A stretch of DNA of 19,272 nt from DAOOVD01 sp035369845. GTDB taxonomy: Bacteria; Bacillota; Desulfotomaculia; Desulfotomaculales; Pelotomaculaceae. Of this stretch, positions 1 to 7,702 are shown piece by piece. A model generated the notes under the pieces. It was not told where the DNA came from and did no database searches. It worked only from the letters and a program-made list of their open reading frames with translations. Location of the stretch: contig DAOOVD010000046.1 of assembly GCA_035369845.1 (NCBI GenBank), positions 1 to 19,272 of the forward strand, in the 5' to 3' direction. The translations under genes were made by a program, and so were the position numbers. The number at the start of each line of letters is the position of its first letter. Position 1 is the stretch's first letter.

Positions 1-117
1 TTTGTCGAGAAAGATTTGTTTCGCCGAAAGCGGGGTCTGCGCGCTTGCTGTGAAAGCAAAGATGCCGGCACACAAGATCATGGAGATTACCAGGGGAAAA
101 AACCTGAATTTTTTCAT
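1..117 (-). CDS. Secreted protein of unknown function, N-terminal fragment
   Basis: Only the first 39 codons lie in the window; the gene runs off the left edge. It starts with an ATG at 117 behind a clear GGGAGG ribosome site (complement of 125-130). The translation starts MKKFRFFPLVISMILCAG, continues with a hydrophobic stretch and ends in a TASAQ-like signal peptidase site near residues 24-27, followed by TPLSAKQIFLDK. It is therefore an exported protein. The mature start is vaguely like stalk or copper-amine-oxidase N-terminal domain proteins, but too little is visible to name a family. It lies in the same direction as the ABC operon upstream (ends 298), with a 180-bp gap, so it probably has its own promoter. 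No convincing one was found, only a weak TTGTTT...TAAAAT pair with over-long spacing. Confidence 0.75.
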   Translation of the reverse strand, partial: MKKFRFFPLVISMILCAGIFAFTASAQTPLSAKQIFLDK

Positions 118-297
118 TAACTTACCTCCCACAATTTTATTGCTGCACGCACGCTTTGAAACAACCCCTGGAAAATGTTATTTTACTGTCATATAGATTA
201 CCATAAAAAAGTCCCGCGCAAAATAGGCAAAAATAACCACTCGAGCGGTATGTCTTTGAATATATAACAGATTCACGGGGAAAAACCTGACAATTTA

Positions 298-1140
298 TTA
301 TCTTTTCCGCATGGAAAGCAGGCGGGCGCTCCAATACAGGAGCAGGACGCCCGAGGCCAGGCAAAACACAGTATAAATTCCCCAGTAAGGCAGGCCCAGG
401 TTTACACCTGTATTAATCCCGTCTTGCCCCAATATCTTCATCAATACAAATACCGGGTTAATATTCTGCAAAAATTCCACGGCGCCTGCAATAAAGCCCG
501 AGGACCAGGCCGCCGGGCTCCAGGCTTCCTGGCGCTGGAAGCGGTCCATTTCATACAGGAACACCGCCAGGAAGCCGGTTCCCGCCGACAGGGCAAAGGC
601 CAGGCCGTAGGCCGTGACGGTGCTTACACCCGTCCTTTTGAAAAAAGAGGAGCAGGCCACACCGATACAGCCAAAGAGGAACATGGTCACCAGGTAGAAA
701 CCGAATGCCGCCAATATCTGTTCCGGGGCGACGCCGCCGTATAAGAACACAATGCTGTAAAGCGGCAGGGTGGCCACCGTCAGCAGCACCACAAAGGCGC
801 TGGAGGAAACCAGCTTGCTCCAGACAATCTGCCGTGGGGTGAGCCGGGTGGCAAGCAGGATGTTAAGCGTCTGACGCTCCCGCTCCCCGCTGATGACCCC
901 GGCGGTCAGCCCGGGTGTGACGAAGGCCAGCAAGACCAGTTGGGTAACGCTTAACATTATGAAAAGTTCCCGGCTGCGGGAAGGTTGAAAGATGCCGGGA
1001 GAATGGCGCCAGCTCAAATACATGAACCCCAGGACGAAGGCGCCGATGACCAGCAGGTAAAGGGCCAGCAGCCACGACGTTTTTGGGGTGCGGAAACGCT
1101 GCCGCAGTTCTTTCAGTAAAACCGGGTTAACCTCTTTCAA
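298..1140 (-). CDS. ABC-2 type transporter permease
   Basis: A 280-aa polytopic membrane protein, the last gene of the five-gene minus-strand operon. It opens with a short cytoplasmic amphipathic stretch (NPVLLKELRQRFR), then hydrophobic segments near residues 23-43, 60-82, 110-134, 142-164, 174-196 and 251-270, the usual six-helix plan of ABC-2 permeases. The conserved cytoplasmic segment ISGERERQTLNILLATRLTP (about 83-102) is the family's typical coupling region between TM2 and TM3. The start is a TTG at 1140 behind AGGGAGGCG. It lies inside the 3' end of the ATPase gene (14-nt overlap), so translation is probably coupled. It should pair with that ATPase as an exporter or an envelope-acting transporter. 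The substrate is unknown; the large exported protein upstream is a likely partner. Confidence 0.9.
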   Translation of the reverse strand: MKEVNPVLLKELRQRFRTPKTSWLLALYLLVIGAFVLGFMYLSWRHSPGIFQPSRSRELFIMLSVTQLVLLAFVTPGLTAGVISGERERQTLNILLATRLTPRQIVWSKLVSSSAFVVLLTVATLPLYSIVFLYGGVAPEQILAAFGFYLVTMFLFGCIGVACSSFFKRTGVSTVTAYGLAFALSAGTGFLAVFLYEMDRFQRQEAWSPAAWSSGFIAGAVEFLQNINPVFVLMKILGQDGINTGVNLGLPYWGIYTVFCLASGVLLLYWSARLLSMRKR

Positions 1141-2071
1141 TATCTTCGCCTCCCTCGCCGGTTACGGCCATAAAGGCCTCTTCCAGGTTGCGCCTGACTT
1201 CCCGGAATTCGACCACAGGCCAGCCGCCGTTGGTTATCGCCTGCAGGAGCCCGGCCTGTTCCGCCTGACTCCCGCCGAAGAAAAACCTGACCTCCGGCCC
1301 GTCCGCAACGGCGTCAACAACGCCGGGCCGGGAAGCCAGGAAGCCTGCCAGTTCCTCCGCCCTGTCCAGTACTTCCACCCTCATCTGCCTGGCGCCGCGG
1401 GATACTGCGGTTATCTCCGCCACCGTCCCGCAGGCGACGAGCCTCCCCGCGTCCATAATGGCCACTTCGTCGCAAATCTCCGCAAGCTCCGGCAGGATGT
1501 GGGAGCTGATTAAAACAGTCTTATTTAAATGCTTCAAGTGCCTGATGATTTCCTTCATCTCGGCCCTGGCCCTGGGGTCAAGGCCCGAAGCCGGCTCGTC
1601 CAGGATCAGCACCCTGGGGTCGTGGACCAGGCAGCGCGCCAGCGCCAGCCTTTGTTTCATCCCCCTGGAAAGGGAGTCCACATAAACGCCGGCCTTATCC
1701 GGGAGGTTGACCAGCTCAAGCAGCATCTTGGCAAGGCGCTGCCGCTCCGCCGGGGGAATGTGATAGGCGGCGGCGAAGAACTCCAGGTACTCGCCGGCCC
1801 GCAGGCCATCGTAAACCCCGAAGAAGTCGGGCATGTACCCGATCCTGCCCCGCACCTCCCGCGCTTCCCTGACCACGTCCAGGCCGTCCACCGTGGCTGT
1901 GCCCGCATCGGGCAGCAGGAGGGTGGCCAGGATGCTCATGGCCGTGGTTTTGCCGGCGCCGTTCGGCCCGATCAGCCCGTAAACCAGGCCTTCGCCCACC
2001 TCCAGGCTAAAACCGTCGAGAGCCCTGGTGGCCCCGAAGTGCTTGCTTACTCCATTAAATCTAATCATCAT
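1127..2071 (-). CDS. ABC transporter ATP-binding protein (ABC-2 exporter family)
   Basis: A 314-aa nucleotide-binding subunit. Walker A is GPNGAGKT (35-42), signature LSRGMKQR (134-141), Walker B VLILDEP (154-160), D-loop SGLD, and the switch histidine is H191. The glutamine loop reads YMPDFFGVY, as in CcmA/NatA-type ATPases with ABC-2 permeases. Residues after about 220 form the family's C-terminal extension. The start was set at ATG 2071, not at an upstream codon at 2104. ATG 2071 overlaps the TGA of the preceding gene as ATGA and has GGAAGGGG just upstream. It drives the permease encoded immediately downstream (14-nt overlap). The transported substrate cannot be told from sequence. Confidence 0.92.
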   Translation of the reverse strand: MMIRFNGVSKHFGATRALDGFSLEVGEGLVYGLIGPNGAGKTTAMSILATLLLPDAGTATVDGLDVVREAREVRGRIGYMPDFFGVYDGLRAGEYLEFFAAAYHIPPAERQRLAKMLLELVNLPDKAGVYVDSLSRGMKQRLALARCLVHDPRVLILDEPASGLDPRARAEMKEIIRHLKHLNKTVLISSHILPELAEICDEVAIMDAGRLVACGTVAEITAVSRGARQMRVEVLDRAEELAGFLASRPGVVDAVADGPEVRFFFGGSQAEQAGLLQAITNGGWPVVEFREVRRNLEEAFMAVTGEGGEDIERG

Positions 2072-4359
2072 GACACCACCCCTTCCACCGCCAGGCCCGG
2101 CCAAACCGGATAAGGACCCGGGGATTCCCCCGCCACTTTCAGCCGGACTTTATTATCATTCAGGTACCGGGACAGTTCGTCCGCGGTAATCCTTCTCCCA
2201 CCGTCCGGAAGCTGCTCCCACTTATCCTGCTGGTGGTTGTATATCTCCACCGGAAGGGTGAACTGCCCCTGTATATACTGAATATCGAGAGCTTCAATCT
2301 TGAAATTGCTCCGTATGCCAGCGTCGTCGATATTGTAAACCAGGTCGACATGGCCGTCATAGATTACTTTTGACTCGGCGCCAGTCACAGCTGTATATTT
2401 AAGATCTCCGCGGCGCGGCGAAACAAACCCTGCCGGGAGGTGGAACCTGCCGGCGGCTATATCCATCTTAATTGCCTGTTTAACCAGGACCAGGCCGCAG
2501 TCTTCCCTTTGGCCGGGCTTTCCCGCCACCTCAAAGACCCCCGGCGGTCCGTCGTGCCATCCGATAAACTGGATGCCTGCCGGCCGCCCGGATTCACCGT
2601 ATACATTTTCAGACAACATCTGCCGTTCCCGGTAAAAGGGGTCCCCCGGCCGCCTCCCCCGGCCGCCCAGCTCCGCCAAAAGCATCTCCGGGCCGGCTGG
2701 AGCGTTCAATTCTTCCACCGTTTCCTCGATGCGCACCGTACCTCCGGCGGGGAACCGGCCGATCTGGATCACCCGGCCGCCCAGGACCAGCCTGCTGTCC
2801 CGCAGGTCCAGGCCGGTTCGGTTGACCAGGTCTCCTTTTACGCTTTTGCCATCAAGGTAAAGCCTGCCTTCGATGCTCCCCATTCCCTGCCGCAGCCCGT
2901 AAGCATAAACCTGCCGCAAGGAGCCGTACTGAACGCCGCCAAAGTTGACGACAGCCTTCCCTTCACCCTGCTGGACCAGGGCAGGCCGGCCATCCGGACT
3001 GTCGTTGTTGCCGGACGGTACGCAGTACATATTGTCCGCAGCCCGGACGGCCAGGCCGCCGCCCCGGGCAGCCACCACGGTCGCGCCCGCCCGGACCTCG
3101 GCCAGTTCCGGCGAAAAAATCTCAATCGTGGCGAGCGTTTGCGCCAGGTAATTCTGCAGCCGGTTGGCGGGTGACAGAAGGTAAAAACTGCTGGCGGCAA
3201 CCAGCGCCCCCGCAGGCACCAGGACCCACGCCCAGTCCCGCCGGTCCGCGCGGCGCAGGATGAAGTAGAGCAGCGGTCCCACGGCTGCCACGTAAACCAG
3301 CCACAACAATACCAGCACCGGCACCGGCGGTCCCGACAGCCGCGGTATGTAGGAACTGGCGTATAGGAGCGTGCCCACGGAACCCACCGGGCTGTACCGC
3401 AGGCTTTTATTATCCGGTTCCGCGGAAGCGCCGAACAAAGCGGACCAGACACCGCGGGCCTCATCGCCCAAATCACCGGGCAGGGCGCCGCAATACAGCA
3501 CCTGTCCCCGCCCCAGCTCACGCCGGGCCAGCACCGGCACGCCGTTTTCCAGCGCTATAGCTCTCCCGGCCACCAGTTCGCCGGAGGCCACATCCAGCGG
3601 CCCGCCCGAGCGCAGGCCGGCGAGTTTTCCGTCAACCGTCCGCCGGCCGGCGGTACGGACCGGGCTGACATCGGAAAACACCCCGTCCGCACCGGCGCCC
3701 GCGCCGCCCATCAGCGACAGCGTACCCCCAAGGTGTACCCATTCTTTCAGCGCCCGGACCTGCCGCCCGTTCAAAAGAGGCGCGCTTGAGGGATCCACCA
3801 GGATTGCGTCTGCTGCCGCCAGGAGCAGGCTTTCTTCCGGCAATTCCCCCGGCGACAGGTATTTTAAGTGCACTTCGGCTCCCGGGCTCTTTGACTGCCA
3901 GGCCCGTTCCATTATTTCCCCGCTTAAGGCCAGGACCACCCGGACCCCGTCCGCCGCGACACCCTCCACCCGGGATTGGGCCAGGACCAGGCCGCCGGAA
4001 ACAAGCTCAACCACCGGTTTCATGGAGGCCAGTTCCCCCGGTATCACCATGCGAAACTGTTCGCTGGCGCCCGCCGGCACCCTGACGTTTAAAATGAATT
4101 GGGCCAGGCCGGGCCGCTGCCTTTCCGGCTGCTCTTCATCCTGCCTGACCAGGATGGCCCCCTCGAATTCCGGACCGGAATTCTGCAAGGTTATCAACAG
4201 CTCCAGCGGCTGTTCCGTCCTGTACAGGCCGCCCAGCCCGGGCCGCACTTTCATTTCCACCGCGGCCGCGGCGGGAGCGGGGAAAGCCGCGGCAAAAACA
4301 GCCGCAACCAGCAGCGCGCACAAGAAATAATTGCTGAACAATACAATTCTTTTTCTCAT
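2068..4359 (-). CDS. Large exported two-TM protein of an ABC-2 transporter locus
   Basis: A 763-aa protein with a signal peptide (about 1-33, ending in an alanine-rich AAAA stretch). An Ig/beta-like region follows (35-135, with the phrase LELLITLQNSG typical of extracytoplasmic beta domains). Residues 136-310 look like an alpha/beta fold resembling class-I glutamine-amidotransferase-like (DUF4350/GldG-type) domains, including a GGTLSLMGG strand-turn. A pair of transmembrane helices (about 346-368 and 377-396) is joined by a short basic loop (RRADRRDW). The C-terminal part (about 400-763) should again lie outside. Large proteins of this plan commonly sit beside ABC-2 ATPase/permease pairs, which suggests an accessory or substrate-handling subunit; no catalytic residues can be named. 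The ATG at 4359 overlaps the TGA of the upstream gene as ATGA. The same arrangement joins it to the ATPase gene. Confidence 0.8.
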   Translation of the reverse strand: MRKRIVLFSNYFLCALLVAAVFAAAFPAPAAAAVEMKVRPGLGGLYRTEQPLELLITLQNSGPEFEGAILVRQDEEQPERQRPGLAQFILNVRVPAGASEQFRMVIPGELASMKPVVELVSGGLVLAQSRVEGVAADGVRVVLALSGEIMERAWQSKSPGAEVHLKYLSPGELPEESLLLAAADAILVDPSSAPLLNGRQVRALKEWVHLGGTLSLMGGAGAGADGVFSDVSPVRTAGRRTVDGKLAGLRSGGPLDVASGELVAGRAIALENGVPVLARRELGRGQVLYCGALPGDLGDEARGVWSALFGASAEPDNKSLRYSPVGSVGTLLYASSYIPRLSGPPVPVLVLLWLVYVAAVGPLLYFILRRADRRDWAWVLVPAGALVAASSFYLLSPANRLQNYLAQTLATIEIFSPELAEVRAGATVVAARGGGLAVRAADNMYCVPSGNNDSPDGRPALVQQGEGKAVVNFGGVQYGSLRQVYAYGLRQGMGSIEGRLYLDGKSVKGDLVNRTGLDLRDSRLVLGGRVIQIGRFPAGGTVRIEETVEELNAPAGPEMLLAELGGRGRRPGDPFYRERQMLSENVYGESGRPAGIQFIGWHDGPPGVFEVAGKPGQREDCGLVLVKQAIKMDIAAGRFHLPAGFVSPRRGDLKYTAVTGAESKVIYDGHVDLVYNIDDAGIRSNFKIEALDIQYIQGQFTLPVEIYNHQQDKWEQLPDGGRRITADELSRYLNDNKVRLKVAGESPGPYPVWPGLAVEGVVS

Positions 4360-5807
4360 TGCTGATCACCCCACCCGGTCAACCTCTCATGCAAATCCAC
4401 CTGCACCAGCGCCACCGTCCCCCCGTCCCGGCGGGCCACCAGCAGGGTTTTCCCGTCCGGGCTGAAGTTTATGTTCTGAAAATTGCTTAACGGCTCCAGC
4501 AAGAGCGTGCGGGCTTCCCGGACACCTTCCGACTCCAGCCTGCGCAACCAGTTCAGCTCCTCCCCCCCGGACCTGTTATCCGGAGCCAGCAGCAGCCGGT
4601 CCCCCAACAGCGTGCGTCCGCCCGCCCGGCCGGAAAGAAGGCTGCCGCTGCGTCCCGCGTTGACGGCCCTGATTTCATCCTGACGCTGCTGCACTGTAAA
4701 CAGGGGCGAGCCGTCCGGAGTGTAGGCGAGCACCCGCTCCGTTGTTTTTACCCTGATAAAAGCCAGATAGCCCCGGGAACTCCACACCGGCCGCTCCCCT
4801 TCCGTGAGACGCGCTTCACCGCCGCCTGGACCGGTCAGCCAGAGTTCCGGCTGCCCGGAACCGCCAATCCGTTCCACCACCAGCCGGGAGCCGTCCGGGG
4901 CCCAGGCGGGATGTCTTCCCGCGCCCAGGGACACCGGTTCCCTGCCCTTTGCCAGCAGGTAGATTTCATTTTCCCCCCCGGGTCCACTAAGGGAGCAGGC
5001 CAGGGTCTGACCGTCGGGCGACCAGGCGAGGCCGGACAGGCTTTTCCCCTGTTCCGCCTTCAGCAGCGCTTCGGGCTCCGCCAAAGCTGTCTCCAACAGC
5101 TGCGCGGCGCCGGGGTCCAGCGGAACTGAGGGCATAACAGCCGCGATAATCTCCTCGCCCCCCGCGTCGTAACGCCGCACCAGGGCCAGCCTGTCACCGG
5201 CTCCGGACAGGGCCGGCGAGGCGTAAGACTGCCCCCTGGGAGGCTTGACCGTGCCGGTCTGGTTGCCGTACCGGTCCAGCAGTTGCAGGGAACCGCCTCT
5301 TACGGCTAAAAATCCCCGACCATCAGGGAGGCAGGTAAAATCCAGCGGATTGTCTTCCAGCCAGAAGCGGCCTATCTCCCTGTTAGCCCCGGCCTCCAGC
5401 GTTTTAAGCGCCGCAGCCGACCACCACGTCCAGTAAGCGGCAACCAGCAGCAGCGCTGCCGGGAACAGCCATAAATATTTTAATCGCCTCCGGCCGGCCC
5501 AGGCAAAGAGGGATACCGGCCCGCCTTTTCCGGCCGCCGCCGGGGCAGGCCGGTCCTGGAACCCCGGGCTCCCGGCCTGCATTCCGGCCAGCCGCTCCCT
5601 CAATTCTTCCCTGAGCCGCTCGTTGACCGGTATCGCCCGGCGCACCTGCCGCATATGGCTCAAAAGTTCACCCAGGGAACCCCCGCCTGGATCAGGCTGC
5701 GGCCGGTTTTCACCATTGTCGCGGTAAGCATTGAGTGGGGTAACCTTCCCCAGTTCTCTGCCGTTCTTTTCGTCACCCCCGGGCAATTCTTCCACCCCGC
5801 TCTTCAT
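4356..5807 (-). CDS. Membrane-anchored WD40/TolB-like propeller protein, probable anti-sigma factor
   Basis: A 483-aa protein with a cytoplasmic N-terminal region (1-107), one TM helix (about 110-130, LWLFPAALLLVAAYW) and an extracytoplasmic beta-propeller-like part. The propeller is supported by repeated strand-turn motifs AWSPDGQTLA (261-270), AWAPDGSRLV (301-310) and NFSPDGKTLLVA (447-458). The N-terminal segment around SHMRQVRRAIPVNERLREELRERL (50-73) is helical and could bind the sigma factor encoded just upstream. No zinc-binding HxxxCxxC motif is present, so it is not a classical ZAS anti-sigma factor. The sigma gene overlaps its 5' end by 35 nt. ATG 5807 has a weak ribosome site; a TTG at 5786 behind GGGGTGG is an alternative start. 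The anti-sigma role is inferred from gene order and topology. Confidence 0.75.
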   Translation of the reverse strand: MKSGVEELPGGDEKNGRELGKVTPLNAYRDNGENRPQPDPGGGSLGELLSHMRQVRRAIPVNERLREELRERLAGMQAGSPGFQDRPAPAAAGKGGPVSLFAWAGRRRLKYLWLFPAALLLVAAYWTWWSAAALKTLEAGANREIGRFWLEDNPLDFTCLPDGRGFLAVRGGSLQLLDRYGNQTGTVKPPRGQSYASPALSGAGDRLALVRRYDAGGEEIIAAVMPSVPLDPGAAQLLETALAEPEALLKAEQGKSLSGLAWSPDGQTLACSLSGPGGENEIYLLAKGREPVSLGAGRHPAWAPDGSRLVVERIGGSGQPELWLTGPGGGEARLTEGERPVWSSRGYLAFIRVKTTERVLAYTPDGSPLFTVQQRQDEIRAVNAGRSGSLLSGRAGGRTLLGDRLLLAPDNRSGGEELNWLRRLESEGVREARTLLLEPLSNFQNINFSPDGKTLLVARRDGGTVALVQVDLHERLTGWGDQQ

Positions 5808-6324
5808 TACTTGTGTATCCGGCCCTCAAGGCCCTGAGCGCCCGGTAATGGATCATCCGGACGGCCGCTTCCGATTTCTCCAGCACCAGGGCAATCTGGC
5901 TGAACTTCAGCTCCCCGGCGTACCTCAGGGAAACAACGTCCCGTTGTTCCGGGGACAGCCGCCACAACATATCTTTCAGCTGCCTCACCTCTTCACTGCG
6001 CAGCAGTTCTTCTTCGGGGCCTGAAGGAGCGGCCCCGAGGAGCGCCATTTCTTCTTCTGAAAAAACTCTCTCCCGGCGCCCCCGCAGGAAGTCAACGTAA
6101 GCGTTGTGGGCAATGCGAAACAGCCACACCGCAAAGGGGGCATCGCCCCGGTACTTGTGGAAGTTCTCCAGCGCATTTAAGAACACCGCCGCCGTGAGGT
6201 CGTCAGCATCCCAGGAGCTGTTTAACCGGTAGCGCAGGTAGCGGTTCACAGCGTCAAAATACCGGTCGTAAAGCACCGCAAAAGACGCTCCAGCGCTGTA
6301 TTTCTTCCCGATTTCCGCTTTCAA
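5773..6324 (-). CDS. ECF-type RNA polymerase sigma factor (sigma-70 family)
   Basis: A 183-aa two-domain sigma factor. Region 2 spans LYDRYFDAVNRYLRYRL through DADDLTAAVFLNALENFHKYRG and WLFRIAHNAYVDFLRGRR. Region 4 spans LSPEQRDVVSLRYAGELKFSQIALVLEKSEAAVRMIHYRALRALR, with the helix-turn-helix that contacts the -35 element. Regions 1 and 3 are missing, as expected for the ECF group. The start was set at TTG 6324, which has GGGGAG nine bases upstream; a longer reading from TTG 6348 has no ribosome site. It is the first gene of the operon and overlaps the membrane propeller gene, the usual sigma/anti-sigma pairing. It probably controls its own operon in response to an envelope signal. Confidence 0.88.
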   Translation of the reverse strand: MKAEIGKKYSAGASFAVLYDRYFDAVNRYLRYRLNSSWDADDLTAAVFLNALENFHKYRGDAPFAVWLFRIAHNAYVDFLRGRRERVFSEEEMALLGAAPSGPEEELLRSEEVRQLKDMLWRLSPEQRDVVSLRYAGELKFSQIALVLEKSEAAVRMIHYRALRALRAGYTSNEERGGRIARG

Positions 6325-6374
6325 CCCGAAACACTCCCCGAAAACCAACCGTGGAACCCAGCGTTACATCCCGG

Positions 6375-6404
6375 AATATGAAAACCTGGAATTGCCGGGG
6401 TTAA
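6375..6404 (-). promoter_or_regulatory. Weak candidate promoter for the ECF sigma operon
   Basis: On the minus strand, GGAAGTTAACC (complement of 6399-6409) lies 18 bases before CATATT (complement of 6375-6380), about 50 bases ahead of the TTG start. The first element resembles both a poor -35 box (TTAACC) and the GGAA-led -35 boxes of ECF sigma factors, so self-activation is possible. The matches are imperfect. Confidence 0.25.
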
Positions 6405-6456
6405 CTTCCTGATTGGTTGTCTATTCCTTTAGACGAGCCGGACGTGCAAAAAGTAA

Positions 6457-6481
6457 CGGTAAAAAAAAGAATAATTTACCG
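6457..6481 (-). terminator. Weak AT-rich hairpin downstream of the transposase gene
   Basis: CGGTAAA (6457-6463) pairs with TTTACCG (6475-6481) around an A-rich loop. Read on the minus strand it is followed by a T-rich stretch (TTACTTTTTG). It could end leftward transcription from the transposase gene before the sigma operon, but the stem is short and AT-rich. Confidence 0.25.
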
Positions 6482-6503
6482 GATGAAAAAGGGCTGCTGG
6501 GAA

Positions 6504-6680
6504 GACATGGGAAGACATGGGAAGAGAAGACATGGAGAAGACATGGGGACGGTTCTGATCAAGACATGGGGACGGAAGACATGGGCGGAAGACAGGAAGA
6601 CATGGGGACGGTTCTGATGTCTAACTTCTCAGCAGGAGACATGGGAGACATGGGGACGGTTCTGATGTCTAACTTCTCAG
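6504..6680 (+). repeat. REP-like repeat array, left flank of the RAYT gene
   Basis: A 34-bp unit beginning GACATGGGGACGGTTCTG occurs twice, identically, at 6599-6632 and 6647-6680. A truncated copy is at 6540-6559, and loose copies of the first half (GACATGGG, with small changes) start at 6504, 6514, 6529, 6563, 6578, 6591 and 6638. Each full unit can fold as AGACAT...ATGTCT (6598-6603 with 6617-6622; 6646-6651 with 6665-6670) around a 13-nt loop containing GGGACGGTTCT. The last copy overlaps the stop codon and final codons of the transposase gene. The short ORFs read through this array are artefacts of the repeat. Confidence 0.85.
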
Positions 6681-7454
6681 GATTTTATTTACCTTATCCT
6701 TATTCAAACCGGTAATGGCGGCAATCTTCCTGATTGACAGGTTGGTTTTTGCTCTAAGATCTTTTATCACGCTATCCAAAAGCTGCACCTTCACTTCATT
6801 CTTATTTTTAAATCCCCGCTCCAGAAGCATCTTTTCAAAAAGCTCTCTTGCTGCTTCCTCATCCGTAACCCCTACCTCTTCCTTCAGGTCAATAAATGAT
6901 TCTTCGGATTCCTCACTCATATATTCTTCAAATTTCTTCACTGCCGCTTTCCTGTCTTCAGAAAAAAGGCCCAGAATTGTATCGGTATCTAATATTTTTG
7001 AAAAGCAATTATCTTCATTCAGATAGCAATCATAGCTGCTCCATTTATAGTCAGCTGCTTTTTTAACTATCCCTGCCCTCACCGGATTCTGATGTATGTA
7101 CCTTGCTAAAGTCAACACATGACTATCCTGCTCCACTACCTCACTCTTAAACCTGTCCTGGAATAGATGACCCACTCTTTTGTATTTCTTGTTGAAATAA
7201 TAGACGTAGCTTACAGTAATACGTTTCATAACCCTGGCTATGTCCTCGACCCCTTCGCTTAACATTAAATGAATATGATTATCCATCAAGCAAAACGCAT
7301 GCAGATAAAATCTGTTCCCCCGCTTCTTTTCATCCACCGTTTCCATGAAGCGCTGTTTATCTTCATCACTATTAAAAATACTTTTTCTCTCATTTCCACG
7401 AAGCATGACATGATAATACCCACTTTTGCTCCTGATCCTCTGCTGTCTTGGCAT
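6669..7454 (-). CDS. REP-associated tyrosine transposase (RAYT, Y1/IS200-like)
   Basis: A 261-aa single-strand DNA transposase-like protein. The N-terminal Y1 domain shows SGYYHVMLRGN (11-21), the metal-binding HUH motif H60-I-H62 in CLMDNHIHLML, and GHLFQDRFKSEVV (95-107). ARYIHQNPVRAG (117-128) carries Y119, expected to be the nucleophile. A linker rich in acidic residues leads to a C-terminal helix-turn-helix (about 233-260, LSIRKIAAITGLNKDKVNKIL) of the kind RAYTs use to bind repeats. The ATG at 7454 has GGGTGA five bases upstream. The gene is visibly more AT-rich than its neighbours. It is flanked on both sides by inverted REP-like hairpins, which is the known RAYT setting. RAYTs usually act on these repeats in trans and do not move as a conventional IS. 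All catalytic residues are present. Confidence 0.92.
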   Translation of the reverse strand: MPRQQRIRSKSGYYHVMLRGNERKSIFNSDEDKQRFMETVDEKKRGNRFYLHAFCLMDNHIHLMLSEGVEDIARVMKRITVSYVYYFNKKYKRVGHLFQDRFKSEVVEQDSHVLTLARYIHQNPVRAGIVKKAADYKWSSYDCYLNEDNCFSKILDTDTILGLFSEDRKAAVKKFEEYMSEESEESFIDLKEEVGVTDEEAARELFEKMLLERGFKNKNEVKVQLLDSVIKDLRAKTNLSIRKIAAITGLNKDKVNKILRS

Positions 7455-7473
7455 TTTTTATCACCCGGTGTAC

Positions 7474-7502
7474 AATATACCAAAAGTAAGCATGTTTGTC
7501 AA
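7474..7502 (-). promoter_or_regulatory. Sigma-A promoter of the RAYT gene
   Basis: On the minus strand, TTGACA (complement of 7497-7502) and TATATT (complement of 7474-7479) are separated by exactly 17 bases. They lie about 20 bases upstream of the ATG at 7454. This is a near-consensus promoter. The -35 box directly touches the REP-like hairpin at 7503-7525, so binding of the transposase to that hairpin could regulate its own gene. Confidence 0.8.
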
Positions 7503-7617
7503 GACAAAAGAACCGTCCCTTTGTCTCCCTTTGTCTCCCCTTTGTCTCCCCTTTGTCTCCTCTGTCTCCTTTTGTCTCCTTCCTTTGTCTCCTTCCTGTC
7601 TCCTTTGTCTTCCCCCT
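7502..7617 (-). repeat. REP-like hairpin and half-repeat array, right flank of the RAYT gene
   Basis: AGACAAA (7502-7508) pairs with TTTGTCT (7520-7526) around the loop AGAACCGTCCC. The loop is the reverse complement of the GGGACGGTTCT core in the left-flank units, so the two ends form an inverted pair. Beyond the hairpin the outer arm is repeated away from the gene. Nine GTCT-containing CTTTGTCTCC-like units, spaced 9-13 bases, have GTCT at 7523, 7533, 7544, 7555, 7564, 7574, 7587, 7598 and 7607. Apparent ORFs here are repeat translations. Confidence 0.82.
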
Positions 7618-7702
7618 AATTTTCAGGACAATAGAAGGATAATACATAGCCCTTGAAGAAAGATAGGATATTCTGTCAGACTTTTGGGGGTGTTTTTTAT
7701 AT

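Noticed and set aside
6504..6680. CRISPR array
   Set aside because: Units are irregularly spaced, degenerate, without unique spacers of constant length, and no cas genes are nearby; they fit RAYT-linked repeats.
6413..6715. Two short plus-strand ORFs over the GACATGGG repeats
   Set aside because: Translations are repeats of GRHG/DMGT-type words produced by the REP array; no ribosome site.
7269..7656. Short ORFs rich in Leu/Ser/Pro and Cys over the CTTTGTCTCC array
   Set aside because: Repeat translation overlapping the RAYT gene and its promoter.
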